This document shows, piece after piece, positions 31,804 to 40,691 of a stretch of 64,000 nt of DNA. The stretch spans positions 248,001 through 312,000 of the forward strand of contig NZ_QXXQ01000004.1 in the NCBI RefSeq assembly GCF_003570715.1, in the 5' to 3' direction. The notes under the pieces were generated by a model, which did not search any database, was not told the origin of the DNA, and saw only the letters and a list, made by a program, of their open reading frames with translations. Numbering within the stretch: position 1 is the stretch's first letter; each line of letters opens with the position of its first letter. This DNA comes from Gemmobacter lutimaris (GTDB lineage: Bacteria > Pseudomonadota > Alphaproteobacteria > Rhodobacterales > Rhodobacteraceae). Position numbers and translations under genes: made by a program.

Positions 31804-33063
31804 ATGCGCGGCTATCGGATGTTTCTGGCCGCTTCCGGGCTGGCCAATCTTGCGGATGGCGTGGCAACGGTTGCCTGGCTCTGGGTGGCGACGCTGCTGA
31901 CGCGGGATGCGGCGCTGATCGCTTTGGTGCCGGTGGCGCTGCGGCTGCCCTGGCTGCTGTTTGCGCTGCCCGCCGGGATCGTAGCCGACCGGATGGACCG
32001 GCGGCGGCTGATCGTGACGATGGACGGCTTACGCGCGGCGGGGTTCGGTGCGGCGGCGCTGGCGCTTTGGGTGGCCTCGCCTTTGCCTGCGGCCCCCGCC
32101 AGCGGGGTCAGTTCGGTGCCTCTGTTCGTGGCGCTGTGTCTTTCGGCGCTGACCGTGGGTGTGGCCGAGGTCTTTCGTGACAATGCGGCGCAATCCTTCC
32201 TGCCCGCCCTTGTTGCCTCGGAAGGGCTGGAACGCGCCAATGCCCGGCTCTGGCTGGTGGAAAGCGTGGGGAATGCGCTGGTCGGCCCCGCGCTGGGGGC
32301 GGCGGCGCTGGGTCTGGCGCTGGCGCTGCCTTTTGCCGGCAATGCGCTGGCCTACGGGCTGGCCGGATTGATGATCGCGGGCATCGCCGGGGTGCAGGCG
32401 CCCCCGCGCGCCACGGCCTCGCGCAACTGGCGGCGCGAACTGGTCGAGGGCTGGGCCTTCCTGCGCGCCTCGCCGCTGCTGCGGATGCTGGCGGTGGCGA
32501 CCGGGTTCTGGAACATGTTCGACAGCATGGTGATGTTCGCGCTGGTGCTGCTGGCGCAGGAAAAGCTCGGCCTGCCTGCCGGGCAATATGGCATGGTGCT
32601 GGCGGCGGCGGCGCTGGGGGGCATTGCCTCGGGGCTGGTGGGGGACCGGGTGGTCCGTGCCATGGGGGCGGTGCGGCTGATGCGGGTGGCGATGTTCTCT
32701 GGCGCGCCCTGTTTCGCCGCCATGGCGCTGGCGCCCGGCCCGGTGACGGTGGGGCTGGCGCTGGGCATGGCCTGGTTCTGGGGGCTGAACTGGAACATCG
32801 TCTCGGTCTCGACCCGGCAGCGGCTGGTGCCCGATGCGATCCGGGGCCGGGTGAACAGCCTTTACCGGCTGATGGCCTGGGGGATGATGCCGGTGGGCTC
32901 GGTCCTTGCCGGGCAGGTGATCGGGCTGTCCGAGGGGCCAATGGGCCGCATCGCCGCGCTGGAGGCGCCGCTCTGGATTGCGGCGCTTGGAACGCTGCTG
33001 CTGACGGCGCTTGTCTGGCGCCCGCTGGGCACCTATCTGCCGCAGGTGTTGTTGCAGAGGTAA
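31804..33063 (+). CDS. MFS transporter
   Basis: Integral membrane protein of 419 residues, about 12 hydrophobic helices. It has a cytoplasmic loop motif GIVADRMDRRRLIV between helices 2 and 3 (motif A type), and relatives are DHA3/macrolide-efflux-like exporters. Substrate unknown. It stands between fabA and irr, which in some relatives are direct neighbours as I recall, so it may be a lineage-specific insertion; composition is the same as the surroundings. Confidence 0.87.
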   Translation: MRGYRMFLAASGLANLADGVATVAWLWVATLLTRDAALIALVPVALRLPWLLFALPAGIVADRMDRRRLIVTMDGLRAAGFGAAALALWVASPLPAAPASGVSSVPLFVALCLSALTVGVAEVFRDNAAQSFLPALVASEGLERANARLWLVESVGNALVGPALGAAALGLALALPFAGNALAYGLAGLMIAGIAGVQAPPRATASRNWRRELVEGWAFLRASPLLRMLAVATGFWNMFDSMVMFALVLLAQEKLGLPAGQYGMVLAAAALGGIASGLVGDRVVRAMGAVRLMRVAMFSGAPCFAAMALAPGPVTVGLALGMAWFWGLNWNIVSVSTRQRLVPDAIRGRVNSLYRLMAWGMMPVGSVLAGQVIGLSEGPMGRIAALEAPLWIAALGTLLLTALVWRPLGTYLPQVLLQR

Positions 33064-33138
33064 CAAAAACGGGGAATGGGTTTGAAATCCCCGGCCCGCG
33101 CGCTTAGACTGCAATGATCCTTGGCACCGGAAAGCAAG

Positions 33139-33567
33139 ATGACCGAGACCGCTGACGACATGGTGATGGCACGCGCAACCGGCTGGCTGGCGCAGGGCGG
33201 CTTGCGGCCGACCCGGCAGCGGCTGGCGCTCGCCTCGCTTCTGGTGGGGGATGGCGCGGATCGCCATGTGACCGCCGAAAGCCTCTATGCCGCCTCGATC
33301 TCGGGTGAGGAAAAGGTCAGTCTTGCCACTGTCTACAACACGCTGCGCGCCTTCTGCGAGGCGGGGATCATGCAGGAAGTGGTGGTGGACGGGTCGAAAA
33401 GCTATTTCGACACAAGGATGGACGATCATCCGCATTTCTACTGGGAAGATGACGGCAGGCTGACCGATGCGCCCGCCGACCAGCTGGAAATCACGCGGCT
33501 GCCCGATGCGCCGGAAGGCGCCGAGATCGCGCGGGTCGATGTGGTGATCCGCTTGCGCCGGAGCTGA
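33139..33567 (+). CDS. irr: Irr, Fur-family iron-response regulator
   Basis: Fur-superfamily regulator of 142 residues with a winged helix (GGLRPTRQRLALASLLVGDG) and the VSLATVYNTLRAFCEAGIMQE recognition region, then DDHPHFYWEDDGRL. The HPHFYWED stretch is typical of rhizobial/rhodobacterial Irr rather than Fur or Zur, and the cysteine pairs of Fur are missing. Irr controls heme and iron genes, responding to heme or iron status. Start at ATG 33139 (GGAAAG upstream) is preferred to the in-frame TTG at 33121. Confidence 0.88.
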   Translation: MTETADDMVMARATGWLAQGGLRPTRQRLALASLLVGDGADRHVTAESLYAASISGEEKVSLATVYNTLRAFCEAGIMQEVVVDGSKSYFDTRMDDHPHFYWEDDGRLTDAPADQLEITRLPDAPEGAEIARVDVVIRLRRS

Positions 33568-33635
33568 GCGCGCCGCTACACTGTCCGCAATCGGCTGCGC
33601 GCGCGGCCATGTCCTTGTGATTGCGGAGTTTCCGA

Positions 33636-34871
33636 ATGCGTATACGGTCTGTTGTTCTGGCTACCCTGCTGGGGGCGTCGCTTGTCCTGACAGGGCTGTT
33701 TGGGTCTGCGCAGGCCGACAGCGCGGGCAGGGGCATCGTCTGGACCGACCGCATCGACCTGCGTCCGCCGGAAGGCATCGGCCGTTATCCGCGACTGGTG
33801 AAGCTGCGTCAGGGCGCCCATGCCGGGGATCTGCTGCTGTTCTACCAGACCGCCGAGATGGGCGGCGATTTCTGGATGTATCGCTCCACCGACAACGGCC
33901 ATAGCTGGGGCACGGCGGTCAAGGTGAACGACGCCAACAAGACCTGGAACTATGCAAGCTGCAACGTGATCGAACTGGCCGATGGCCGGTTGATGATGTC
34001 GATGCAGCGGCGCCTGCGCGGGTCCAACCTCGCCAAGGACTATTACATGGATGTGCGCTATTCCTTGGACGGGGGGCAAAGCTGGGGCGCGCCACAGCAG
34101 GTGTTTCAGGGGGCCAACTGGGAGGGGCGGCCGATTCAGGTGCCCGCAGATGCCAATGGCGACGGTAACCGCGACATCTATCTGTTCTACACCCAGCGCG
34201 CAGTGCCGACCTATGTGGCGGCGGAACATGCCAGCCGGTCCGAGGATTATGGCCGTGCCGTCGCGTGGATCGTGTCTTATGACAATGGCTGGACATGGAC
34301 GGACCCGAACCCCGAGCGGTTCACCGGCCGCATCGTGCACCGCAACTTCGTGGAACCGCGGGGCGTGACGCAATCGAACAAAAGCGGCGGTGGCATGCCC
34401 ACGCCCTTCATCCTGCCCGGTCCGCGCATCGCCTTCGTGGCCGAGGAGATCGACAAGGCGGTGTCACCCTATGTGGTGGCCAGCGATCCTGGCGACTGGG
34501 GGTGGACGGGCAAGGCGTTTTCCGGGCCGTGGACCAGCGCCGATTACGACGGCTTTCAGGATGACAGGGTTTATCCCGATTCCCCGTCAAATGCCTGGCG
34601 GATGAATGACAAGGAATTCGGCGGCGCACCCTATGCCACGGTTCTGGCCGACGGCCGCGTGGTAGTATCGGTGAACACCCGGCATCGCATCAATGTCTGG
34701 CTGGGCGACCGCAATGCCCGCAACTTCGCGGAACAGAAGCGCCCCTTCGGCGGCGATGCGGCCTTCTATTCCTTTGTCGAGCCGCTGTCTGACCGGGAAA
34801 TCCTTGTCGGGGCCGGGCCGGTGGATGGCAGCCAGAGCTTCATCTACCTGCGGCGGGGTTCGATCCGCTGA
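33636..34871 (+). CDS. Exported BNR/Asp-box (sialidase-fold) protein
   Basis: Protein of 411 residues with a signal peptide (MRIRSVVLATLLGASLVL, cleavage near AQA-DS) and a beta-propeller built of BNR repeats. Asp-boxes are visible as STDNGHSW, SLDGGQSW and SYDNGWTW. Other conserved parts are YPRLVKLRQG and HRNFVEPRGVTQSNKSGGG. The fold is shared by sialidases (GH33) and exo-arabinanases (GH93-like), so the sugar specificity is uncertain. GGAG lies 7 bases before the ATG. It is a lone gene between irr and rpoH, and no sialic-acid or arabinan genes are nearby. Confidence 0.8.
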   Translation: MRIRSVVLATLLGASLVLTGLFGSAQADSAGRGIVWTDRIDLRPPEGIGRYPRLVKLRQGAHAGDLLLFYQTAEMGGDFWMYRSTDNGHSWGTAVKVNDANKTWNYASCNVIELADGRLMMSMQRRLRGSNLAKDYYMDVRYSLDGGQSWGAPQQVFQGANWEGRPIQVPADANGDGNRDIYLFYTQRAVPTYVAAEHASRSEDYGRAVAWIVSYDNGWTWTDPNPERFTGRIVHRNFVEPRGVTQSNKSGGGMPTPFILPGPRIAFVAEEIDKAVSPYVVASDPGDWGWTGKAFSGPWTSADYDGFQDDRVYPDSPSNAWRMNDKEFGGAPYATVLADGRVVVSVNTRHRINVWLGDRNARNFAEQKRPFGGDAAFYSFVEPLSDREILVGAGPVDGSQSFIYLRRGSIR

Positions 34872-34926
34872 GTGTTCACGGAACGGGTTTCGCGCGACAC
34901 AGTTGTGTGAAGATGTGTCACAAAAC

Positions 34927-34938
34927 TCGCAATTGCGA
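34927..34938. repeat. Perfect palindrome upstream of rpoH
   Basis: TCGCAATTGCGA, 12 bases, in the 187-base gap before rpoH; a second near-palindrome (ACACAGTTGTGT) is close to its left. Possible regulator site; function unknown. Confidence 0.35.
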
Positions 34939-35058
34939 CGGATCATGCGCATCTGACGTAAAAAGAGCAGCATCGCCCTGCGACAGGGCCATGTGCTGCC
35001 TGGATTTTGCAGCCCCGTGCGGGGGATCACATTCCGCAGGGGCCAAGGGGGTCAGACA

Positions 35059-35955
35059 ATGAGCACCTATACCAATCTTCCCGCACCCAGTCCCGAACAG
35101 GGGCTGAACCGCTATCTTCAGGAAATCCGCAAGTTCCCGCTGCTGGAACCTGAAGAGGAATACATGCTGGCCAAAGCCTGGGTGGACCGTCAGGATCCGG
35201 CCTCGGCGCACCGGCTGGTCACCAGCCATCTGCGGCTCGCCGCCAAGATCGCCATGGGCTATCGCGGCTATGGCCTGCCGCAGGCCGAGGTGATTTCCGA
35301 GGCGAATGTGGGCCTGATGCAGGCGGTCAAACGGTTCGACCCTGAAAAGGGCTTCCGCCTTGCCACCTATGCGATGTGGTGGATCCGCGCGGCCATTCAG
35401 GAGTATATCCTGCGGTCGTGGAGCCTTGTGAAACTGGGCACCACCTCGGCGCAGAAGAAGCTGTTCTTCAACCTGCGCAAGGCCAAGGCCAAGCTGGGCG
35501 CGCTGGAGGAAGGCGATCTGCGTCCCGAAAATGTGGCCCAGATCGCCAAGGATCTGTCGGTGACCGAGGACGAGGTCATCGCCATGAACCGCCGCCTGTC
35601 GGGTTCGGACGCTTCGCTGAATGCCACCGTCGGTTCGGATGGCGACGGCACGACGCAATGGCAGGACTGGCTGGAGGACGAGGACAGCGATCAGGCCGGC
35701 GCCTATGAGGAACGTGACGAACTGGATGCGCGGCGGGAGCTTCTGACGCAGGCGATGGCTGTCCTGAACGACCGTGAGAAGGACATCCTCGTCCAGCGCC
35801 GCCTGTCAGACGAGCCGGTGACGCTGGAAGACCTGTCTGAAAGCTATGGCGTCAGCCGCGAGCGGATTCGCCAGATCGAGGTGCGCGCCTTTGAAAAGTT
35901 GCAGACGCGCATGAAGGAACTGGCCCGTGGCAAGGGCATGCTGATCGACGCCTGA
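35059..35955 (+). CDS. rpoH: Heat-shock sigma factor RpoH (sigma-32)
   Basis: Alternative sigma factor of 298 residues. Region 2 is GLMQAVKRFDPEKGFRLATY with AMWWIRAAIQEYIL; the RpoH box is in QKKLFFNLRKAKAKLG; region 4.2 is LEDLSESYGVSRERIRQIEV. It directs heat-shock promoters; groESL and hsp20 in this window are typical targets elsewhere. The frame is open upstream, but MSTYTNLPAPSPEQGLNRYL is the conserved start at 35059. Alphaproteobacteria often have two rpoH genes; only one is seen. Confidence 0.96.
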   Translation: MSTYTNLPAPSPEQGLNRYLQEIRKFPLLEPEEEYMLAKAWVDRQDPASAHRLVTSHLRLAAKIAMGYRGYGLPQAEVISEANVGLMQAVKRFDPEKGFRLATYAMWWIRAAIQEYILRSWSLVKLGTTSAQKKLFFNLRKAKAKLGALEEGDLRPENVAQIAKDLSVTEDEVIAMNRRLSGSDASLNATVGSDGDGTTQWQDWLEDEDSDQAGAYEERDELDARRELLTQAMAVLNDREKDILVQRRLSDEPVTLEDLSESYGVSRERIRQIEVRAFEKLQTRMKELARGKGMLIDA

Positions 35956-35967
35956 CGGGCGCGGCAG

Positions 35968-35990
35968 GGGCGGCCTTCGGGCCGCCCTTC
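35968..35990 (+). terminator. rpoH terminator (UUCG tetraloop)
   Basis: GGGCGGCC-TTCG-GGCCGCCC followed by TTC only; 12 bases after the rpoH stop. Very stable hairpin with a weak T-run. Confidence 0.7.
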
Positions 35991-36092
35991 ATCATCTCGG
36001 CCAGCATCTGATCCCGCTGGACCGGATTAAATAGTGATGGCAAGATTTCCGCGGCGCTGGTGGGTGCGCTTTTTTCAGGGAATATTCTTGCG

Positions 36093-36269
36093 ATGAACAA
36101 TCCGAAACAGACACTTATGATCGGCCTGATCGCCGTCGCCATTTCCGGCGCGATGATCCTGTTCGGGTCTGACGGTGCCAGCCCCGCATTGCGGGCGTTG
36201 CAATATCTGTTCTGCGGACTGGGCCTTGTCGGTGTGATCGGGGCGGTGGTGCAACTGTCCCGGCGCTGA
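36093..36269 (+). CDS. Small two-helix membrane protein
   Basis: Predicted protein of 58 residues: MNNPKQTLMIGLIAVAISGA starts the first helix, and the second lies in LRALQYLFCGLGLVGVIGAV, with a short basic end (SRR). AGGGAA lies upstream of the ATG at 36093. It is not recognised. It is 137 bases after rpoH and 201 before psd, so it appears to be its own unit. The hydrophobic pattern and GC are typical of a real small membrane protein, but there is no homology evidence. Confidence 0.55.
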   Translation: MNNPKQTLMIGLIAVAISGAMILFGSDGASPALRALQYLFCGLGLVGVIGAVVQLSRR

Positions 36270-36470
36270 CGGGGCAGGGCGGCGCATCTGCCCGGTTCGG
36301 GCGTTGCGCCGCCGGATTCGGCCGGGGCGATGTTGCGGGGGCTTTACATCGCGTCGCTTTTGCCATTCAAAGCGTCGCAAGGCGACTCTGTTCTTCCCAC
36401 GCGAAGGCCGGGCGTTGCGTGCAGGGGCTGCTGTCATTACCTAGGCGCAAACGATCAAGGACCGGAACCC

Positions 36471-37175
36471 ATGTCGATGCCCTCGGAAATGCTCAAGACC
36501 TTCCTCAAGCCGATGCACCCGGAGGGCTATAAATTCGTCGCGGCCTTTGCCGTGGTGACGCTGGTGCTGTTCTGGATCTGGGAACCGCTTGGCTGGATCG
36601 GCACGGGCCTGACTGTCTGGTGCTACTATTTCTTCCGCGACCCCAAACGCGCCGTGCCGCAGGGCGAGGGGCTGATGGTCTCGCCCGCCGATGGCATGGT
36701 CTCGCTGATCGAACGCGCCGTGCCGCCGCCGGAACTGGGCATGGGCGATGCGCCGATGCTGCGTGTCTCGGTCTTCATGTCGGTGTTCAACTGCCATGTG
36801 AACCGTGCCCCGGTCGCGGGCCGTCTGGTGAAGATGGCCTATCGGCCCGGCAAATTTCTCAATGCCTCGCTCGACAAGGCCAGCGAAGATAACGAGCGCA
36901 ATTCGCTGTGCCTTGAACTGGCCGATGGCCGCCGCATCGCGGTGGTGCAGATCGCCGGGCTGGTTGCCCGCCGCATCGTGCCCTTCGTCAGCGAGGGGCA
37001 GGGCCTGAAGACCGGAGAGCGTTTCGGGCTGATCCGCTTTGGCAGCCGGGTCGATACCTATCTGCCGGAGGGCGTGGTGCCTCTGGTGACACTGGGCCAG
37101 ACCTGCGTTGCGGGCGAAACGGTGATTGCGGAACTGGGCCGCGACCTGCCGCAGCGCCTTGCGAAGATGGTGTAG
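36471..37175 (+). CDS. psd: Phosphatidylserine decarboxylase
   Basis: Converts phosphatidylserine to phosphatidylethanolamine at the inner membrane. The 234-residue short-type proenzyme has membrane helices at about 22-52, the [16 protein letters not shown] block and the autocleavage site RFGSRVD (Gly191-Ser192), where Ser192 becomes the pyruvoyl group. Start 36471 (AAGGA upstream) or 36477 are both possible. It is directly followed by pssA (3-base gap) and pmtA, so three successive enzymes are co-encoded. Confidence 0.95.
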   Translation: MSMPSEMLKTFLKPMHPEGYKFVAAFAVVTLVLFWIWEPLGWIGTGLTVWCYYFFRDPKRAVPQGEGLMVSPADGMVSLIERAVPPPELGMGDAPMLRVSVFMSVFNCHVNRAPVAGRLVKMAYRPGKFLNASLDKASEDNERNSLCLELADGRRIAVVQIAGLVARRIVPFVSEGQGLKTGERFGLIRFGSRVDTYLPEGVVPLVTLGQTCVAGETVIAELGRDLPQRLAKMV

Positions 37176-37178
37176 GCC

Positions 37179-37937
37179 ATGGCCAGCCCGCGCCGCCTGT
37201 CCATTGCCGGGCTTTTGCCCAACATGCTGACCGTCGGGGCACTTTGTGCCGGGGTCACGGCCATCCGCTTCGCGATCGAGGGCTGGTATCGCACCGCCTT
37301 GCTGCTGATCCTGCTGGCGGCGGTGCTGGATGGGCTTGACGGGCGCGTGGCGCGATTGCTGCGCAGTGAAAGCCAGATCGGTGCCGAACTCGACAGTCTG
37401 TGCGATTTCGTGAATTTCGGCGTGGCGCCGGGGCTGATCCTCTGGCTCTGGGCGCTTCAGGACATGAAATCGGCAGGCTGGATCGCGGTGCTGATCTATG
37501 TGGTATCCTGCCTTCTGCGGTTGGCGCGCTTCAACCTTGGCAATCGCGCGATTGACAAGGCGGCCGAGAAATCCGGCTTCCAAGGCGTGCCTTCACCTGC
37601 CGGTGCCATGCTGGCCTTCCTGCCGATGTTTGCGGCCTTTTCTTTCGGTGGCACCGGACAAAGCCTGCCGGGCGGGGTGGTGGCGGTCTACATGGCCTTG
37701 GTCGGCGCGGCGATGATCGGGCGCTTCCCGACGCCCTCCTTCAAGAAAGTCACCTTCGAGGCGCAATATGTGCGCTATGTCGTCGTGGGGTTCGCCGGTC
37801 TGCTGGCAGCCCTGCTGGCCTACCCTTGGGCGACGCTGGTGGCACTGGATCTCGTCTATATCGCCGTGGTGGTGGTCAGCCTGTTCCGCCGCCCGTCCGA
37901 CCCCGAACCGCTGGAGGAGCCGACGGATGGAGCTTGA
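37179..37937 (+). CDS. pssA: CDP-diacylglycerol-serine O-phosphatidyltransferase
   Basis: Makes phosphatidylserine from CDP-diacylglycerol and serine. The 252-residue membrane protein has the CDP-alcohol phosphatidyltransferase motif D-G-x2-A-R-x8-G-x3-D-x3-D, seen as DGRVAR with Asp54, Gly68, Asp72 and Asp76. Several further hydrophobic helices follow. It lies between psd and pmtA and overlaps pmtA by 11 bases. Confidence 0.96.
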   Translation: MASPRRLSIAGLLPNMLTVGALCAGVTAIRFAIEGWYRTALLLILLAAVLDGLDGRVARLLRSESQIGAELDSLCDFVNFGVAPGLILWLWALQDMKSAGWIAVLIYVVSCLLRLARFNLGNRAIDKAAEKSGFQGVPSPAGAMLAFLPMFAAFSFGGTGQSLPGGVVAVYMALVGAAMIGRFPTPSFKKVTFEAQYVRYVVVGFAGLLAALLAYPWATLVALDLVYIAVVVVSLFRRPSDPEPLEEPTDGA

Positions 37938-38544
37938 AGCCATCGCAAAATCCTATGCCCGCTGGGCGCCGGTCTATGACCGCACCTTCGGCGCCATGAC
38001 CAATGCGGGTCGCCGCCGCGCCACCGGCTTTGCCAATGCCGTCGGCGGCGAGGTGCTGGAGGTGGGGGTGGGCACCGGCCTTGCCCTGCCGTTCTATGCG
38101 CCGCATCTGGCGGTGACGGGGGTGGATTTTTCGGAGGCGATGCTGGCCAAGGCGCGGTCGAAAGTGGCCGAACAGCACCTGACCCAGGTGCGCAGCCTGC
38201 GCCAGATGGATGCACGCGAACTGGATTTCCCGGATGCCAGCTTCGATACGGTCTGCGCCATGCACATCATGTCGGTCGTGCCGGAACCGGAACGTGTTCT
38301 GGCCGAGATGGCGCGCGTCTGCCGTCCCGGCGGCCATGTGCTGATCACCAACCATTTCGCGGCAGAAGGCAAGGGCGCCATGGCGCGGTTCGAGCGGCTG
38401 TTCGCGCCGCTGTCGGACCTGCTGGGCTGGCACAGCGATTTCGCCCGTGCCCGCGTGCTGGGCGATCCGCGTCTGGACCTTGTCGAGGAAGACGGCCTGC
38501 CGCCGCTTGGCCTGATGACCTATCTGCGCCTGCGCCGCCGCTGA
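37927..38544 (+). CDS. pmtA: Phosphatidylethanolamine N-methyltransferase (PmtA-type)
   Basis: Soluble or membrane-associated SAM methyltransferase of 205 residues, the right size for the Rhodobacter-type PmtA that methylates PE three times to phosphatidylcholine. The SAM-binding motif is EVGVGTGLALPFY (about 45-57), followed by VTGVDFSEAML and DFPDASFDTVCAMHIMSVV. The ATG at 37927 overlaps the pssA end by 11 bases, so translation is coupled. The genetic context strongly supports the lipid role; by sequence alone it could be another class I methyltransferase. Confidence 0.88.
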   Translation: MELEAIAKSYARWAPVYDRTFGAMTNAGRRRATGFANAVGGEVLEVGVGTGLALPFYAPHLAVTGVDFSEAMLAKARSKVAEQHLTQVRSLRQMDARELDFPDASFDTVCAMHIMSVVPEPERVLAEMARVCRPGGHVLITNHFAAEGKGAMARFERLFAPLSDLLGWHSDFARARVLGDPRLDLVEEDGLPPLGLMTYLRLRRR

Positions 38545-38616
38545 TCCTGTCGCGGGCGTTGTCCCGCGGCGGCCCTGCCTTTATGATGTTAGCGAAAACA
38601 TCGAAAGGGCAGGGCA

Positions 38617-39600
38617 ATGGCGATCACCCGCTGGGGCATTCTGGGCGCGGCGAAATTCGCGCGCGAACATATGGGGCCGGCGATCCACGCCGCCCGCAAT
38701 GCGGAACTGGTGGCGCTGGCCAGCAGCTCGGCCGACCGGGCCGCACCTTTTGCCGCTTTCGCGCCGGGCTTGCGCCTGCATGACAGCTATGAGGCGCTGC
38801 TGGCCGATCCGGGCATTGATGCGGTTTATATCCCGCTGCCCAATCACCTGCATCTGGAGTGGACCCTGCGCGCCATCGCGGCGGGCAAACATGTGCTGAC
38901 CGAAAAGCCGATGGCGATGCGGGCGGGCGAGTTCGACCGGCTGATCGCAGCGCGCGATGCGTCAGGGCTCTTGGTCGCCGAGGCCTATATGATCGTTCAT
39001 CACCCGCAATGGCAGAAGGTCCGTGCCCTGATCGCCGAAGGGGCCATCGGCCGGATCGACCATGTCGATACCGCCTTCAGTTATGACAACCGCGCCGATC
39101 CCGGCAATATCCGCAACCGCCCGGAAACCGGCGGTGGCGGCTTGCGTGACATCGGCGTCTATACGTTCGGCTCGACCCGCTTTGCCACTGGGGCAGAGCC
39201 TGTTGCGCTGAGCGCACGGGTAAAGCTGGAAAACGGCGTCGATACATGGGCGCAGGTGGTGGGAGAAATGGAGGGGCCGACAGGCCGCTTCACCTGGTCC
39301 TCCATCACCTCGATGCGGCTGTTTCCCCGGCAGGAAGTGGTGTTTCAGGGTGAAACCGGCCTGATCCGCGTCACCGCGCCTTTCAATGCCGGGCTGTTCG
39401 GCGAAGCGCAGGTGGAATTGCACCGCAGCGGCAACAGCAGCGAATGCTGGCGCTTCCCTGCCGTAAACCAGTATGTGCTGCAGGTGGAGGCTTTCGGCCG
39501 CAGTCTGCAAGAAGGCGTGCCCTACGCCTGTCCGCTGGAATTCTCGCGCGGGACGCAGGCAATGATCGATCAGGTCTTTGCGGTGGCCACAGAAATCTGA
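38617..39600 (+). CDS. Gfo/Idh/MocA-family oxidoreductase
   Basis: NAD(P)-dependent sugar dehydrogenase-like protein of 327 residues. N-terminal Rossmann segment RWGILGAAKFAREHMGPAIH; the EKPMA motif (LTEKPMAMRAGE, about 93-104); the C-terminal dimer domain is typical. Substrate (myo-inositol, sugar or related) is unknown. AAAGGGCAGGGCA precedes the ATG. It follows pmtA by 72 bases, but there is no obvious functional link to lipids. Confidence 0.9.
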   Translation: MAITRWGILGAAKFAREHMGPAIHAARNAELVALASSSADRAAPFAAFAPGLRLHDSYEALLADPGIDAVYIPLPNHLHLEWTLRAIAAGKHVLTEKPMAMRAGEFDRLIAARDASGLLVAEAYMIVHHPQWQKVRALIAEGAIGRIDHVDTAFSYDNRADPGNIRNRPETGGGGLRDIGVYTFGSTRFATGAEPVALSARVKLENGVDTWAQVVGEMEGPTGRFTWSSITSMRLFPRQEVVFQGETGLIRVTAPFNAGLFGEAQVELHRSGNSSECWRFPAVNQYVLQVEAFGRSLQEGVPYACPLEFSRGTQAMIDQVFAVATEI

Positions 39601-39642
39601 CCGCGCAGGGGGCTTTCCGCCCCCTCTTGCCTGCGGCAATTC

Positions 39643-39710
39643 ACCCCCGAGGATATTTTTACCAAGATAAAAGCAGGCCCGTTTTCCCTTGGTGCCGCTA
39701 TCCTCGGGGG
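39643..39710. repeat. AT-rich 3'-end element, copy 2, with inverted CCCCCGAGGATA ends
   Basis: CACCCCCGAGGATA (39643-39656) faces TATCCTCGGGGG (39699-39710). The left part continues as GAGGATATTTTTACCAAGAT-AAAAG. It lies between the convergent Gfo and quinone oxidoreductase genes and could act as a bidirectional terminator or 3'-end stabiliser. Confidence 0.65.
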
Positions 39711-39728
39711 GCAAAGACCCCTGAGGCA

Positions 39729-40691
39729 TCAGCCCATGGTGACCACGATCTTTCCGGTGGATTTGCGCTCGCGCAGGCTGGCCAGCGCCTCGGGCAGTTG
39801 TTCCATCGGGAAGCACTGGCTGACATGGGGATGCAACTCTCCGGCCGCGATCCAGCCCGCCAGCGTGGCGAGGCTCGTTGTCAGCACCTCGGGGCGGAAG
39901 CGCAGGTAGCCGCCCCAGTAAAGACCCATGACACTGAGGTTCTTCACCAGCAACAGGTTGGCGGGCACCTGCGGCACCTCGCCCCCGGCAAAGCCGATGG
40001 CCAGCAGGCGCCCTTCGGGGCGGGTGGCGCGCAGGGCCTCCATGAAGGCGGGGCCGCCAACGCTGTCATAGACCACATCCACACCGCCCAGATCCTTCAG
40101 CCGGTCGCGCAGGCCCGGCGCATCGCTGTCGATCACCACATCGGCGCCTGCCTGCGCCGCTACGTCGCATTTTGCCGTGCCTCTGGCAGAGGCGATGACC
40201 CGCGCGCCCATGCGCTTGCCGATTTCCACCGCCGTCAGGCCGACACCCCCCGCCGCGCCGGTGACGAACAGGGTTTCACCGGGCTGGAGACGTGCCTTGT
40301 GGTCCAGCGCCAGATGCGAGGTGCCATAGGCGATCTGGAATGCGGCGCCGGTCACGGCATCCATCCCGTCGGGTAGACGAAGGCAGCGGCTGGCGGGAGT
40401 GAGCGTATACTCCGCCAGCCCGCCAAGGCCGCAGAAAGCCGCCACGCGGTCGCCGGGGGTGAAGCCGGTCACATTGCTGCCGGCCTCTGCCACCTCGCCC
40501 GCGATTTCCATGCCCAATGTGCAGGGCAGGGCGGGCTTTTCCTGATAGCGGCCCTCGATCGTCAGGAGATCGGCGAAATTCAGCCCGCAAGCCGACGTGC
40601 GGATCAGCACCTCGTCCGGGCCCGGCACGGGACGCGAGAGGGTTTCGAGTTGCGGCGGGCTGCCGGTTTCGTGAAGGCGCCATGCGCGCAT
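39729..40691 (-). CDS. NADPH:quinone oxidoreductase-type MDR protein
   Basis: Zinc-independent medium-chain dehydrogenase/reductase of 320 residues. It has the GroES-like N-terminal domain (VLIRTSACGLNFADLLTIEG with RYQEKPALPCTLGMEIAG) and the nucleotide site GAAGGVGLTAVEIGKRMGAR. No zinc-ligand cysteines as in alcohol dehydrogenases. The start at 40691 gives MRAWRLHETG, the usual beginning; an upstream ATG adds 21 residues. Substrate not known. Confidence 0.9.
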   Translation of the reverse strand: MRAWRLHETGSPPQLETLSRPVPGPDEVLIRTSACGLNFADLLTIEGRYQEKPALPCTLGMEIAGEVAEAGSNVTGFTPGDRVAAFCGLGGLAEYTLTPASRCLRLPDGMDAVTGAAFQIAYGTSHLALDHKARLQPGETLFVTGAAGGVGLTAVEIGKRMGARVIASARGTAKCDVAAQAGADVVIDSDAPGLRDRLKDLGGVDVVYDSVGGPAFMEALRATRPEGRLLAIGFAGGEVPQVPANLLLVKNLSVMGLYWGGYLRFRPEVLTTSLATLAGWIAAGELHPHVSQCFPMEQLPEALASLRERKSTGKIVVTMG

